Assembly: GCA_050248155.1 (NCBI GenBank)
Contig: JBFWSW010000014.1
Coordinates: 1-64,000 of the forward strand
DNA from: VFMC01 sp050248155
GTDB lineage: Bacteria; Actinomycetota; Acidimicrobiia; Acidimicrobiales; Ilumatobacteraceae
Direction of reading: 5' to 3'
DNA length: 64,000 bases
Part shown: positions 16,523-24,462 of the stretch, piece by piece
Layout of the letters: each line of letters opens with the position of its first letter
Numbering within the stretch: the first letter of the stretch is position 1
Program-made: the position numbers and the translations under genes
Notes under the pieces: model-generated
Databases searched by the model: none
Seen by the model: only the letters and a program-made list of their open reading frames with translations
Told to the model about the DNA's origin: nothing

Positions 16523-16845
16523 GACGGCGCTCCTGTCTCGATGTCGATCACGACGTCACCGTCGACCACCCGCGCCGCGAACACGGGCACCGGCTGGGTG
16601 GCGGGCAACGTGAGCGGCTCGCCGGATACGAGGCTGAACGTGCTCCCGTGCTTCCAGCACTCGATCTCTCGCTCGTCGCAGAACAGCTCGCCCTCGCTCA
16701 GCGACACCTCTGCGTGCGAGCACGTGTCACCGATCGCGTACACGTCGTCGCCGATGCGGACGACGGCGACGAGGAAGTTGCCGACCAGCACGCGCGTCGC
16801 GCTGTTCGGGGCCAGATCGTCGAAGCGGCAGACGACCGTGCTCAT
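16519..16845 (-). CDS. Rieske [2Fe-2S] ferredoxin of the suf operon
   Basis: A 108-residue Rieske-type ferredoxin. The cluster ligands are C42 and H44 (DTCSHAE) and C63 and H66 (ECWKHGS). Such a gene commonly lies between sufD and sufC in actinobacteria, and may supply electrons for cluster assembly or be a client. It overlaps both neighbours by four bases (ATGA). Confidence 0.9.
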   Translation of the reverse strand: MSTVVCRFDDLAPNSATRVLVGNFLVAVVRIGDDVYAIGDTCSHAEVSLSEGELFCDEREIECWKHGSTFSLVSGEPLTLPATQPVPVFAARVVDGDVVIDIETGAPS

Positions 16846-17987
16846 GCGATCCTCCGTTGCAGCTTCTCGCTCACGGACGTTCGCAGCCGGGTCGCCAGCG
16901 GGCCCACCGGCAACTGGTCGAGCACCTCGTCGAAGAAGCCCAGCACGACCAACCGCTCGGCGATCTGAGGGGGGATGCCGCGGCTCTCGAGGTAGAAGCG
17001 CTGCTCCTCGTCGATCGGCCCGACGGTGCTGGCGTGACTGCACTTCACGTCGTTGGTCTCGATCTCGAGGTTGGGCACGCTCTCGGCCCAGGCGCCCTCG
17101 CTGAGGGTGAGGTTGCGGTTCGTCTGGAAGGCGGCCGAGCCACGGGCGTCGTGGCGGATCTTGATCAAACCCGTGTACACGCTGCGGGCATGGTCCTGCA
17201 CCGCTCCCTTGAACAAGAGGTCGCTGTTGGTCTTGGGCGCGACGTGGTCCTGGAGGGTGCGGAAGTCGTGCATCTGACCGCCGTCGGCGTAGTAGAGGGC
17301 GATCTGGCGGGTCGTGCCACCCTGCCCGGTGAGGTGTGCCTCGGTGCGCATGCGGGCGTAGTCGCCGCCGAGCGCGACGGTCGACAAGAGCGTGGTCGAG
17401 TCGCGCTCACCCGTTGCCCGCTGATGACCGAGCAGCCACGTCGACGAACCGAGCAGGTTGACCCCGAGGTAGCGCACACGCGCGGCCTGCGCAGCGTCGA
17501 TCTCGAGGCGCGGCACGCACAGCGCGACGACACCGTCGGGCGAGACGAACTGCTCGACCACCGTGATCTCGCTGTCGGGCGCGGCATCGATGACGAGCCG
17601 AGGGAAGCACGCGACGCCGCCCGCCTCGATGTGATGGGTGATGACGATCGGCTCTCCGACGGCACGGCCGGCGCGGACGCTGACGACGACCGCATCCATG
17701 AACGCCGTGTTGAGGTCGTGGAAGACATCGACGGACTCGGCGTCGTCGAGTCGCGACCCGAGCGACGGCCCGACCACGACGTCGGCCCCCTCCGTCGACT
17801 CGACGGTGGTGGTCGCATGGCCCGGGACGAACGCAGCGAGATCGAGCTCGGCGATGCGGCTGTAGCGCCAGACCTCCTCCTCTGCTGACGGCAGCGTCGC
17901 AGCGCGGGCCCGCTCGGCCGCGGCGAGCCGAGCATCGAGGTCTGGCTGCGCGGACGCGCGAACAGCATCGGGGGAGAACGCGAGCAC
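16842..17987 (-). CDS. sufD: Fe-S scaffold subunit SufD
   Basis: A 381-residue SufD. The C-terminal beta-helix carries KCSHASTVGPIDEEQRFYL and SRGIPPQIAERLVVLGF, characteristic of SufB/SufD, and the N-terminal 100 residues are helical as in SufD. It forms the scaffold with SufB and SufC. The GTG at 17987 is six bases after a TAGAAT -10 box that lies in the operator at 17994-18017, so the mRNA is probably leaderless. Confidence 0.93.
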   Translation of the reverse strand: MLAFSPDAVRASAQPDLDARLAAAERARAATLPSAEEEVWRYSRIAELDLAAFVPGHATTTVESTEGADVVVGPSLGSRLDDAESVDVFHDLNTAFMDAVVVSVRAGRAVGEPIVITHHIEAGGVACFPRLVIDAAPDSEITVVEQFVSPDGVVALCVPRLEIDAAQAARVRYLGVNLLGSSTWLLGHQRATGERDSTTLLSTVALGGDYARMRTEAHLTGQGGTTRQIALYYADGGQMHDFRTLQDHVAPKTNSDLLFKGAVQDHARSVYTGLIKIRHDARGSAAFQTNRNLTLSEGAWAESVPNLEIETNDVKCSHASTVGPIDEEQRFYLESRGIPPQIAERLVVLGFFDEVLDQLPVGPLATRLRTSVSEKLQRRIA

Positions 17988-17993
17988 GGTGAA

Positions 17994-18017
17994 ATTCTAC
18001 TGTCGTGATAGGGGAAA
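17994..18017. promoter_or_regulatory. Palindromic operator at the sufD promoter
   Basis: Arms ATTCTACTGT and ATAGGGGAAA around CGTG; 18 of 24 positions match the sufC-sufS operator at 6871-6894, including the whole right arm. The sufD -10 box (TAGAAT on the minus strand) is part of the site, so a bound regulator would block the promoter. Confidence 0.68.
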
Positions 18018-18050
18018 TTCGCCAGCTCGCACCAGGCGTGACGTGGTGGA

Positions 18051-18401
18051 TCAGCGATCGCGGCGCTTGAACAGCCGGCGCCAGCCGCGTCCCTGCGAGC
18101 AGGCCTGCTCGGCCTCGAACTCGGCGAGGATCTGCGCACCGACGGTGTTCAGGTGGTCCTCGGCCTCGTCGAGCACCGCCGAAGCCGAGCCGTCCTGCAG
18201 CCCGGGGGGGTCGTCCGGGGTGGCAGGGGGCACGACGGTGCCGTAGGTCCAGCCGGCGTCGGGGCGGCGCTCGTAGGCAGGGCAGTTGTCCGGGCACCGC
18301 CACGGCGCGTCAGGCGCCAGGTCGAGGTCGCACTTGCGGACGGTCTCGTTGTTCCCGTAGGTCCGGCTCTCGAAGTGCTTGCACTCCTGACGCATCGGCA
18401 T
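18051..18401 (-). CDS. Small four-cysteine protein of unknown function
   Basis: A 116-residue protein starting MPMRQECKHFESRTYG. Four cysteines lie in the first 40 residues (C7, C24, C36, C40; RKCDLDLAP and WRCPDNCPAY), a spacing able to hold zinc or an Fe-S cluster. The rest is acidic, helical and ends in a basic RRLFKRRDR tail. It lies immediately upstream of sufD on the same strand, with the suf operator between, so a link to Fe-S metabolism is possible but unproven. No known family is claimed. Confidence 0.65.
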   Translation of the reverse strand: MPMRQECKHFESRTYGNNETVRKCDLDLAPDAPWRCPDNCPAYERRPDAGWTYGTVVPPATPDDPPGLQDGSASAVLDEAEDHLNTVGAQILAEFEAEQACSQGRGWRRLFKRRDR

Positions 18402-18440
18402 GCACCCATTCTGCCGCTCGCCCGGCGGAACGGAACCCCC

Positions 18441-18483
18441 GCGATGAGAGATGAGTGGCGATCTGCCACTCATCTCTCATCGC
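18441..18483. repeat. 43-bp palindromic repeat, copy 2 (intergenic, perfect)
   Basis: Perfect 19-bp inverted repeat GCGATGAGAGATGAGTGGC with a 5-base loop GATCT. It lies ten bases downstream of a metallo-hydrolase gene and upstream of the four-cysteine protein gene, both on the minus strand. RNA from either strand would form a strong hairpin, so it could end transcription, though there is no T tract. Confidence 0.88.
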
Positions 18484-18492
18484 GGCCGAACG

Positions 18493-19119
18493 TCAGATGC
18501 CGAGCTCGGCGGCGCGGGCGAGGACACCCGCTCGCTCGGCACCGATGGTGGTCGAGTCACCGTGGCCCGTGTGCACCACCGTGTCGTCGGGTAGCGCGAG
18601 GAGGACGTCGCGGATGCTGCGCAGGATCGTCGACTCGTCGCTGTAGCTGCGCCCGGTCGCGCCCGGGCCGCCGCAGAACAGGGTGTCGCCGCTGAAGACG
18701 ACCCCGCTGGCCGCGTCGTGGAACGAGCAGCAGCCCGGCGAGTGGCCGGGTGTGTGCAGCACGCCGAGCTCGTGCCCGGCAACCTTCAGCGACGCACCCG
18801 GCTCGAGCGAGCGATCGGGCGCCTCGCCAGGCCACACGACGTCCCACAGCATGCGATCGGCGTCGTGGATGTAGATGGGGGCATCGACCTCGTCGCGCAG
18901 GGGCACCGCCGCGTTGATGTGGTCGTTGTGGCCGTGGGTGAGCACGATCGCCGGCACGCGCCGCCCGTTGATCGCCTGCACGATCCGGTTGGCGTCGTGC
19001 GCCGCGTCGAACACGATCACGCTGCGCTCGTCACCGACCAGCCAGATGTTGTTGGTGACCTCCCACTCGCCGCCGTCGAGGGCGAAGATCCCATCGGTGG
19101 TCACCAGTTCGATCGCCAT
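18493..19119 (-). CDS. Metallo-beta-lactamase-fold hydrolase
   Basis: A 208-residue metallo-hydrolase with THGHNDHIN (H62, H64, D66, H67), LHTPGHSPG, SGDTLFCGG and HTGHGD. It belongs to the glyoxalase II-like branch and could cleave mycothiol-type thioesters; related genes often neighbour mycothiol-dependent formaldehyde dehydrogenase, which is not present here. It is distinct from the similar gene at 2313. Confidence 0.84.
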   Translation of the reverse strand: MAIELVTTDGIFALDGGEWEVTNNIWLVGDERSVIVFDAAHDANRIVQAINGRRVPAIVLTHGHNDHINAAVPLRDEVDAPIYIHDADRMLWDVVWPGEAPDRSLEPGASLKVAGHELGVLHTPGHSPGCCSFHDAASGVVFSGDTLFCGGPGATGRSYSDESTILRSIRDVLLALPDDTVVHTGHGDSTTIGAERAGVLARAAELGI

Positions 19120-19176
19120 GCCGTCGACCCTACCGATGCGTGTGACGTCTCCGGCCCCGCATCGGTGCGCCAGTGG

Positions 19177-19653
19177 TCAAGCGCCGGGTTCGGGCGGGCG
19201 CGCGAGGCGGCGCAGGGCGGCGACCATCTGCAGGCGCTCGTCGATGTACAGGCCGCTCACCTCGATCTCGATCGGCGGATGGTCGTGCAGCGCGACGGTC
19301 AGCAGGTCGCCTCCCCGATCGGCTGGTCGCGACTCGACCGAGCGGATGCGGCCACTGTCCTGCCAGACCAATCGTGAACGGAACGGTCGCGACGTGTCGA
19401 AGACCAGCAGCCGTTCGGTCGTCGCGACCCACAGCATGTGCGCCTCTGGCACGAGGCGATCCGGCGGCACTCGAGCTCGGATGTCGCGCCTGCCCAGCCA
19501 TCGGAGCCACGTCCCGACGACGGCGATCGACAACCCGATCGCGACCCCGACGATGCCGAGTCCGGACACAGCCAATCCGACCTCGCTCGACGCCGAGGGA
19601 TCGTCGATCGGGAGGACGGCGACGATGTCGCCCCGTTGTCCGTTGCGGCGCAT
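19177..19653 (-). CDS. Hypothetical single-span membrane protein
   Basis: A 158-residue protein not recognised. One hydrophobic span (GLAVSGLGIVGVAIGLSIAV, near residues 27-46) is followed by a cytosolic-looking domain with LWVATTERLLVFDTSRPF, resembling PH-like bacterial domains. ATG at 19653 was chosen; the frame is open upstream, and a GTG at 19788 inside sufB would add 45 residues. It follows sufB on the same strand and may be co-transcribed. Confidence 0.6.
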   Translation of the reverse strand: MRRNGQRGDIVAVLPIDDPSASSEVGLAVSGLGIVGVAIGLSIAVVGTWLRWLGRRDIRARVPPDRLVPEAHMLWVATTERLLVFDTSRPFRSRLVWQDSGRIRSVESRPADRGGDLLTVALHDHPPIEIEVSGLYIDERLQMVAALRRLARPPEPGA

Positions 19654-19742
19654 GGCCGCCCGGGCCTGACGATGCAGCCACGACGCGGCCCGGTGAGCGG
19701 CCAGCGCCTCGTCGCGCGTTGGTCGGCGAGCCGACGATGGCG

Positions 19743-21143
19743 TCAGCCGACGCTGCCTTCCATCTGGAGCTCGATGAGGCGGCTCCACTCGACGGCGTAC
19801 TCCATCGGGAGCGTGCGGGTGATGGGCTCGATGAACCCGTTGACCACCATGCCCATCGCCTGCTCCTGCGAGAGACCGCGGCTCATGAGGTAGAAGAGCT
19901 GCTCGTCGGCGATCTTCGAGACGGTCGCCTCGTGACCGATCTGCGCGTCGCGCTCGCCGACCTCCATGTACGGCAGCGTGCGACTCTCGCTCTCGTCGTC
20001 GAGGATGAGCGCGTCGCACTGCACGTGGCTCTTGCAACCGTGCGCGCCCTCGTCGACCCTGACGAGCCCGCGGTAGGTGGTGATGCCGCCATCTTTGCTG
20101 ATGCTCTTCGACACGATCTTCGAGGTCGTCTCACTCGCCGCGTGCACCATCTTGGCGCCGGCGTCCTGGTGCTGGCCCGGGCCCGCGTACGCGACCGACA
20201 GCACCTCGCCCGTCGCCTTCGGCCCGACGAGGTACACCGACGGGTACTTCATCGTCAGCTTCGAGCCGATGTTGCCGTCGATCCACTCCATGTGTCCGGC
20301 CTCTTCCACACGGGCACGCTTGGTGACGAGGTTGTAGACGTTGGGCGACCAGTTCTGGATGGTCGTGTAGGTGACGCGGGCGTGCGGCTTGACCACGATC
20401 TCGACGACCGCGGAGTGCAGCGAGTCCTGCGTGTACACCGGCGCCGAGCAGCCCTCGATGTAGTGCACCTGCGAGCCCTCGTCGGCGATGATGAGCGTGC
20501 GCTCGAACTGCCCGGCGTTCTCGCTGTTGATGCGGAAGTAGGCCTGCAGCGGCATCTCGCAGTTCACGCCCGGCGGCACGTAGATGAACGAGCCGCCGCT
20601 CCAGACCGAGGTGTTGAGCGCGGCGAACTTGTTGTCTCCGGCCGGGATGACCGTGCCGAAGTACTGCCTCACAAGATCGGGGTACTCGCGCAGCGCCGTG
20701 TCCATGTCGCAGAACAAGATGCCCTGCGCCTCGAGGTCCTCGCGGTTGCGATGGAACACCACTTCGCTTTCGTACTGCGCGGTCACGCCGGCGAGGTACT
20801 GGCGCTCGGCCTCGGGGATGCCGAGCTTCTCGTAGGTCGCCTTCATCTGCGCGGGCAGGTCGTCCCACTCGCTGACCTGGTCGGTGGCCGGCTTCAGGTA
20901 GTAGTAGATGTCCTGGAAGTCGAGGTCGGGCATGTTCTTCGCGAACCACGGCGCCATCGGCTTGCGCTCGAAGGTGCGCAGGCTGCGGAGGCGCTGCTTG
21001 GCCATCCAGTCGGGCTCGCCCTTCCACCACGAGATCTGCTTGACCACGTCCTCGTTCAGGCCCTTCTCGGGCGTGAAGGCGTACTCCACCTCGTCGCTCC
21101 AGCCGAGGTTGTACTTGCTGAGGTCGAGATCGAAGGTCGTCAT
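19743..21143 (-). CDS. sufB: Fe-S scaffold subunit SufB
   Basis: A 466-residue SufB, full length. Recognisable blocks include SGGSFIYVPPGVNCEMPLQ, EGCSAPVYTQDSLHSAVVEI, AHGCKSHVQCDALIL and IGHEATVSKIADEQLFYLMS. SufB is the site of cluster assembly on the SufBCD complex. In most genomes it sits next to sufC or sufD; here it is alone, about 1.8 kb upstream of the sufD operon with unrelated genes between. A GGGAG ribosome-binding site precedes the ATG and a suf-type palindrome lies 26 bases upstream. Confidence 0.96.
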   Translation of the reverse strand: MTTFDLDLSKYNLGWSDEVEYAFTPEKGLNEDVVKQISWWKGEPDWMAKQRLRSLRTFERKPMAPWFAKNMPDLDFQDIYYYLKPATDQVSEWDDLPAQMKATYEKLGIPEAERQYLAGVTAQYESEVVFHRNREDLEAQGILFCDMDTALREYPDLVRQYFGTVIPAGDNKFAALNTSVWSGGSFIYVPPGVNCEMPLQAYFRINSENAGQFERTLIIADEGSQVHYIEGCSAPVYTQDSLHSAVVEIVVKPHARVTYTTIQNWSPNVYNLVTKRARVEEAGHMEWIDGNIGSKLTMKYPSVYLVGPKATGEVLSVAYAGPGQHQDAGAKMVHAASETTSKIVSKSISKDGGITTYRGLVRVDEGAHGCKSHVQCDALILDDESESRTLPYMEVGERDAQIGHEATVSKIADEQLFYLMSRGLSQEQAMGMVVNGFIEPITRTLPMEYAVEWSRLIELQMEGSVG

Positions 21144-21168
21144 CGGGTGCTGCTCCCGTCGGGTCGAA

Positions 21169-21192
21169 TTAGCACTACCGCCATAGTAACAA
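21169..21192. promoter_or_regulatory. Palindromic operator at the sufB promoter
   Basis: On the minus strand the arms are TTGTTACTAT and GTAGTGCTAA around GGCG. Seventeen of 24 positions match the operator at 6871-6894, including an unbroken ACTATGGCG. It lies 26 bases before the sufB ATG, so sufB has its own regulated promoter and a short leader. Confidence 0.65.
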
Positions 21193-21243
21193 TTCGAGAC
21201 GAGGACGCCACAGGTGAACTCACCGACTCACCCTCGGGGCAGG

Positions 21244-23544
21244 TCAGGCGATGTGTTCGAGCCGGGCGGGGACGCTCTTGTGCCATGGGGTTCCCGCGAT
21301 CGGGTCGCGGGCGAAGCTGTCGGTGAGCTCGTTCGGTGCGACGCCCGTTCGAAGCAACCCCTCACCCACCGGCTGATCGAGACCGAGACCGTTGGGCAGC
21401 GAGATGTGCCCCGGTTGCATCCCCTCGTAGACCTCGACGACCACTTCGGCCGCGCCTCGACCGGTCACGATCCGCACACGGGCTCCGGTCGTCAGATCGA
21501 GCGCGGCGGCGTCGCTGGGGCTGACGCGCAGCGCACCCTCGGCGTCACGCTTGCGCCACCCGGCATCGCGGATGATCGTGTTCGCGGTGAACGAGCGGCG
21601 CTCGCCGGCCGACAGCACGAGCGGGAACTCCTCGGTCGCGATGGGCGGGTCGTCGGGGAGCGCGGCGAGCTCGTCGAGCAGCTCGGGCACGACGAGGTGG
21701 ATGCGCCCGTCGGCGGTGCCCAGCCGACGCCACACCTCGTCCCACTCGTCGACGGTGAACGTCACGCCGTGGTGGTTGGTGAGGATCGCGTCGAACAGCG
21801 CCTCCCCCAGTTCCAAGCCCTCGCCGGTGAAACCCGCGCGTCGGACCGAGGCTTCGAAGTTGAGTGCGCATCGGTGTGCAGCACCCCACAGGATGGCCGC
21901 CGACACCGCACCGTCGGGCAGCGTCGGGCCGAGCGTCCGGTACAGCACGATCGGGGCCAGCGCGCCGAGTGACGGGTCCTTGGAGGTGGCGTCGAAGAAG
22001 GCCGCGGCGAACTCGCCGCGGCCCCGCTCGGCGGCTGCCCGCAACGGGGCCAGCTGCTCGGGCCGGATCGCGCCGAGCGCCTCGACGAGACGGGCGTGGA
22101 TCTCGGGCTCGGGCAGCACGCCTTCCGGTGCGGGGAGGATCGGCTTGCGGAGGTGGAAGACGTTGTGCGGGAAGTCGAAGTTGAAGAAGGTGGCCTCCCA
22201 CTTCTCGAACTGCGTCGGCGCGGGCAGCACGTAGTGCGCGAGCCGCGCCGTCTCGGTCATCGCGACGTCGATCACCACGACCAGCTCGAGCGCCTCGAGC
22301 GCCTCGCGCATGCGCCTCGTGTCGGCGAGCGAGTGGGCCGGATTGCCGCTCTCGACCAGCATCGCTCGGTACCGGCGCGGGTGGTCGGTGAGGATCTCCT
22401 CGGGCACGACGTTGCACGGCACGAGCCCGCTGATGATCTTGGCCCCGACGACGGGCGACACGTGATCGGGCGCGCCCTCGGCGGCCTTGCCACCCGAACG
22501 GACCAATGCCACGAGCGAGCTCGGCAGGTACTGCGAGCCGGGTACGCCGAAGTTCCCGGTGAGCACCCACACGAGCTTCTCGAGCCAGCTGTTCAGCGTG
22601 CTGTGGCGGTTCATCTGGATGCCCAGGTCCTCGGCCACCGCGACGCTCGATGCCGCCGCGAGTCGTCGCGCCGCACCGCGGATCAGCTGCTCCCCCACGC
22701 CGCATCGCTCGGCGAAGTCGGCCACCGGGACCGCGGCGAAGGTCTCGATGATCTCGGGCGCCCCGGTCGTGTGCTCGTCCAGCCAACCCTGGCGGACGAG
22801 CCCTTCCTGCACGAGCACGGCGACCATCGCAGCGAGGCAGAACGCGTCGGTGCCCGGCCGGACCTGGAGGTGGAAGTCGGCGAGCTCGGCGGTCTCGCTC
22901 CGCTTGGGGTCGATCACGATGATCGCTCGGCCCGGGTCGTTGGCGATCTCCTTCAGCACCGTCCGAGCACGGGCGAGCCCGTGGCTCTGCCACGGGTTCT
23001 TCCCGACGAACAGCGCGGCCTCGGCGTGCTCGAAGTCGGCACGCAGCATCGCGCCGAACATCTTGCCGTTCACCCAGAACTCGCCCGTCTTCTCCTGCGA
23101 CAGCGCGTTGGCGCGGTACTTCGCACCGAGCGCCCGCAGCGTCGCCCCGCTGTAGCCGCCGCCGAGGTGGTTCCCCTGTCCGCCTCCGCCGTAGTAGAAG
23201 ATCGACTCACCACCATGAGCGGCTCGGATCGCCGCGAAGCGATCGGCGATCTCGCCGATCGCGGTGTCCCAGTCGATCGCCTCGAAGGTGCCGTCGTCAC
23301 GCCGTCGCAACGGCGTCGTGAGCCGAGGTTGGTGCTGGTAGTGATCGAGCCGCAGCGCCTTCTCGCACGTGTAGCCCTGCGAGGCCGGATGTGCCTTGTC
23401 GCCGCGGATGCGCTCGAAGCGCGTGCCCGAGTCGCCGCCGAGGCGCACCTCGATGCCACAGTTGCACTCGCAGAGGATGCATGCGGTCGGCTGCCACTCG
23501 GCCCGTGCCCCGGCCCCCTCCGCCCCCAGGACGGTGTCGGTCAT
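21244..23544 (-). CDS. Molybdopterin oxidoreductase with N-terminal [4Fe-4S] site
   Basis: A 766-residue member of the formate dehydrogenase/nitrate reductase superfamily. The N-terminal cluster motif is CILCECNC followed by GYTCEKA; later segments fit molybdopterin-guanine-dinucleotide binding (VGKNPWQSHGLARA, IVIDPKRSETAELAD, VESGNPAHS). A C-terminal beta-barrel domain is present. I cannot find a clear Cys or Sec molybdenum ligand; the region SQEKTGEFWVNGKMFG is where one would expect it. No Tat signal is seen, so it is cytosolic. Electron donor or acceptor is unknown. Confidence 0.85.
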   Translation of the reverse strand: MTDTVLGAEGAGARAEWQPTACILCECNCGIEVRLGGDSGTRFERIRGDKAHPASQGYTCEKALRLDHYQHQPRLTTPLRRRDDGTFEAIDWDTAIGEIADRFAAIRAAHGGESIFYYGGGGQGNHLGGGYSGATLRALGAKYRANALSQEKTGEFWVNGKMFGAMLRADFEHAEAALFVGKNPWQSHGLARARTVLKEIANDPGRAIIVIDPKRSETAELADFHLQVRPGTDAFCLAAMVAVLVQEGLVRQGWLDEHTTGAPEIIETFAAVPVADFAERCGVGEQLIRGAARRLAAASSVAVAEDLGIQMNRHSTLNSWLEKLVWVLTGNFGVPGSQYLPSSLVALVRSGGKAAEGAPDHVSPVVGAKIISGLVPCNVVPEEILTDHPRRYRAMLVESGNPAHSLADTRRMREALEALELVVVIDVAMTETARLAHYVLPAPTQFEKWEATFFNFDFPHNVFHLRKPILPAPEGVLPEPEIHARLVEALGAIRPEQLAPLRAAAERGRGEFAAAFFDATSKDPSLGALAPIVLYRTLGPTLPDGAVSAAILWGAAHRCALNFEASVRRAGFTGEGLELGEALFDAILTNHHGVTFTVDEWDEVWRRLGTADGRIHLVVPELLDELAALPDDPPIATEEFPLVLSAGERRSFTANTIIRDAGWRKRDAEGALRVSPSDAAALDLTTGARVRIVTGRGAAEVVVEVYEGMQPGHISLPNGLGLDQPVGEGLLRTGVAPNELTDSFARDPIAGTPWHKSVPARLEHIA

Positions 23545-23603
23545 GGACGAACGATACGACAGTCCGTTTCGTGAGGCAACGGAAAGAGATGTGACGCCGG
23601 TCG

Positions 23604-24071
23604 TCAGGCTGACGGTGCGGCCGATCGCCGGCGCCCCGGACCGCTGCGAGTCGTGACGTCGTCGAGTCGGAGCGACTGGCCGCAGTGGTCACAGACGACC
23701 GTCGGCACGACGGTGTGCCCGCAGTGGTGCACGAGATGCACCGGCGCACCCATCGGAGCCGCCCACCGGTCGCCCCACGCCATCAGCGCCGCGATCACCG
23801 GGAACAGGTCGCGGCCCTTGTCCGTGAGGTGGTACTCGTAGCGCTCGGGATGGTCCTGGTACTTCACCCGCTCGACGATCCCGTGCTGCACGAGCGTGCC
23901 CAGCCGATCGCTGAGGATGTTCCGCGCGATGCCGAGATCGCTCTGGATCGCCTCGAAACGGCGCTGACCCCACATGAGGTTGCGGACGACGAGCAGGGTC
24001 CACCACTCGCCGACCACGTCGAGCGCCTGCGCGACCGAGCAGTTGAGGTGTGCGACGCTCGTCCGCTTCAC
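23604..24071 (-). CDS. HxlR-family transcriptional regulator
   Basis: A 155-residue winged-helix regulator. The HxlR core reads CSVAQALDVVGEWWTLLVVR, then RRFEAIQSDLGIARNILSDR and ERYEYHLTDKGRDLFPVI. After the domain, CGHTVVPTVVCDHCG supplies three cysteines and two histidines in a zinc-ribbon-like tail, a feature of one HxlR subgroup. GTG at 24071 leaves a normal short N-terminus. It may control the molybdopterin enzyme downstream or the ferredoxin gene upstream, both on the same strand. Confidence 0.86.
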   Translation of the reverse strand: MKRTSVAHLNCSVAQALDVVGEWWTLLVVRNLMWGQRRFEAIQSDLGIARNILSDRLGTLVQHGIVERVKYQDHPERYEYHLTDKGRDLFPVIAALMAWGDRWAAPMGAPVHLVHHCGHTVVPTVVCDHCGQSLRLDDVTTRSGPGRRRSAAPSA

Positions 24072-24117
24072 GACCTGGAGGCTACCGCTGACGGCTGGTG
24101 CGGCGAGGCGAGGCGAG

Positions 24118-24369
24118 TCAGGCCGCGCTGACGCGGTCGAGCTCGATGAAGATGCACTCGCCGGGGCACTCGATCGCCGCGTGGATGACGTCCTGCTCGA
24201 ATCGGTGCGGCACCCACGCCAGGCTGCCCGAGCTTCCCGGATCGTTGAGCGCGACGCCGTCCTCGGCCACGTAGGCGATCCCGTCCTCGAGCTGTACGAA
24301 CACATCAGGAGCGTGATCGAGGCACAGGCCGTCGCCCGTGCAGAGGTCCTGATCGATCCACACCCGCAT
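24118..24369 (-). CDS. Small ferredoxin, [3Fe-4S]/[4Fe-4S] type
   Basis: An 83-residue ferredoxin of the kind that serves actinobacterial P450s and oxygenases. The cluster cysteines are C10 and C16 (DLCTGDGLCLDHAPDVF) and the pair in IECPGECIFIE. An insertion between the halves (LNDPGSSGSLAWVPHRFE) lengthens it slightly. No P450 is seen nearby; the molybdopterin enzyme is a possible partner. The ATG at 24369 is 93 bases from a divergent peptidase gene. Confidence 0.83.
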   Translation of the reverse strand: MRVWIDQDLCTGDGLCLDHAPDVFVQLEDGIAYVAEDGVALNDPGSSGSLAWVPHRFEQDVIHAAIECPGECIFIELDRVSAA

Positions 24370-24450
24370 GACCTGTCCGACGATATCGGGTTCGACCACG
24401 CGGGCACCCGGCCGCCCGGACCCTCGAGGGCGACCGTCGGACCACCCCGT

Positions 24451-24456
24451 TACGCT
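24451..24456 (+). promoter_or_regulatory. -10 box TACGCT of a leaderless peptidase transcript
   Basis: TACGCT is followed by six bases and the GTG at 24463. It has the same sequence as the -10 boxes before 9665 and 42456. Confidence 0.5.
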
Positions 24457-24462
24457 CACGCC

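Noticed and set aside
19743..19745. A CTG start giving a CTGA overlap between sufB and the following membrane protein gene
   Set aside because: CTG starts are rare and conserved sequence is not evident before the ATG at 19653; left as a possibility only.
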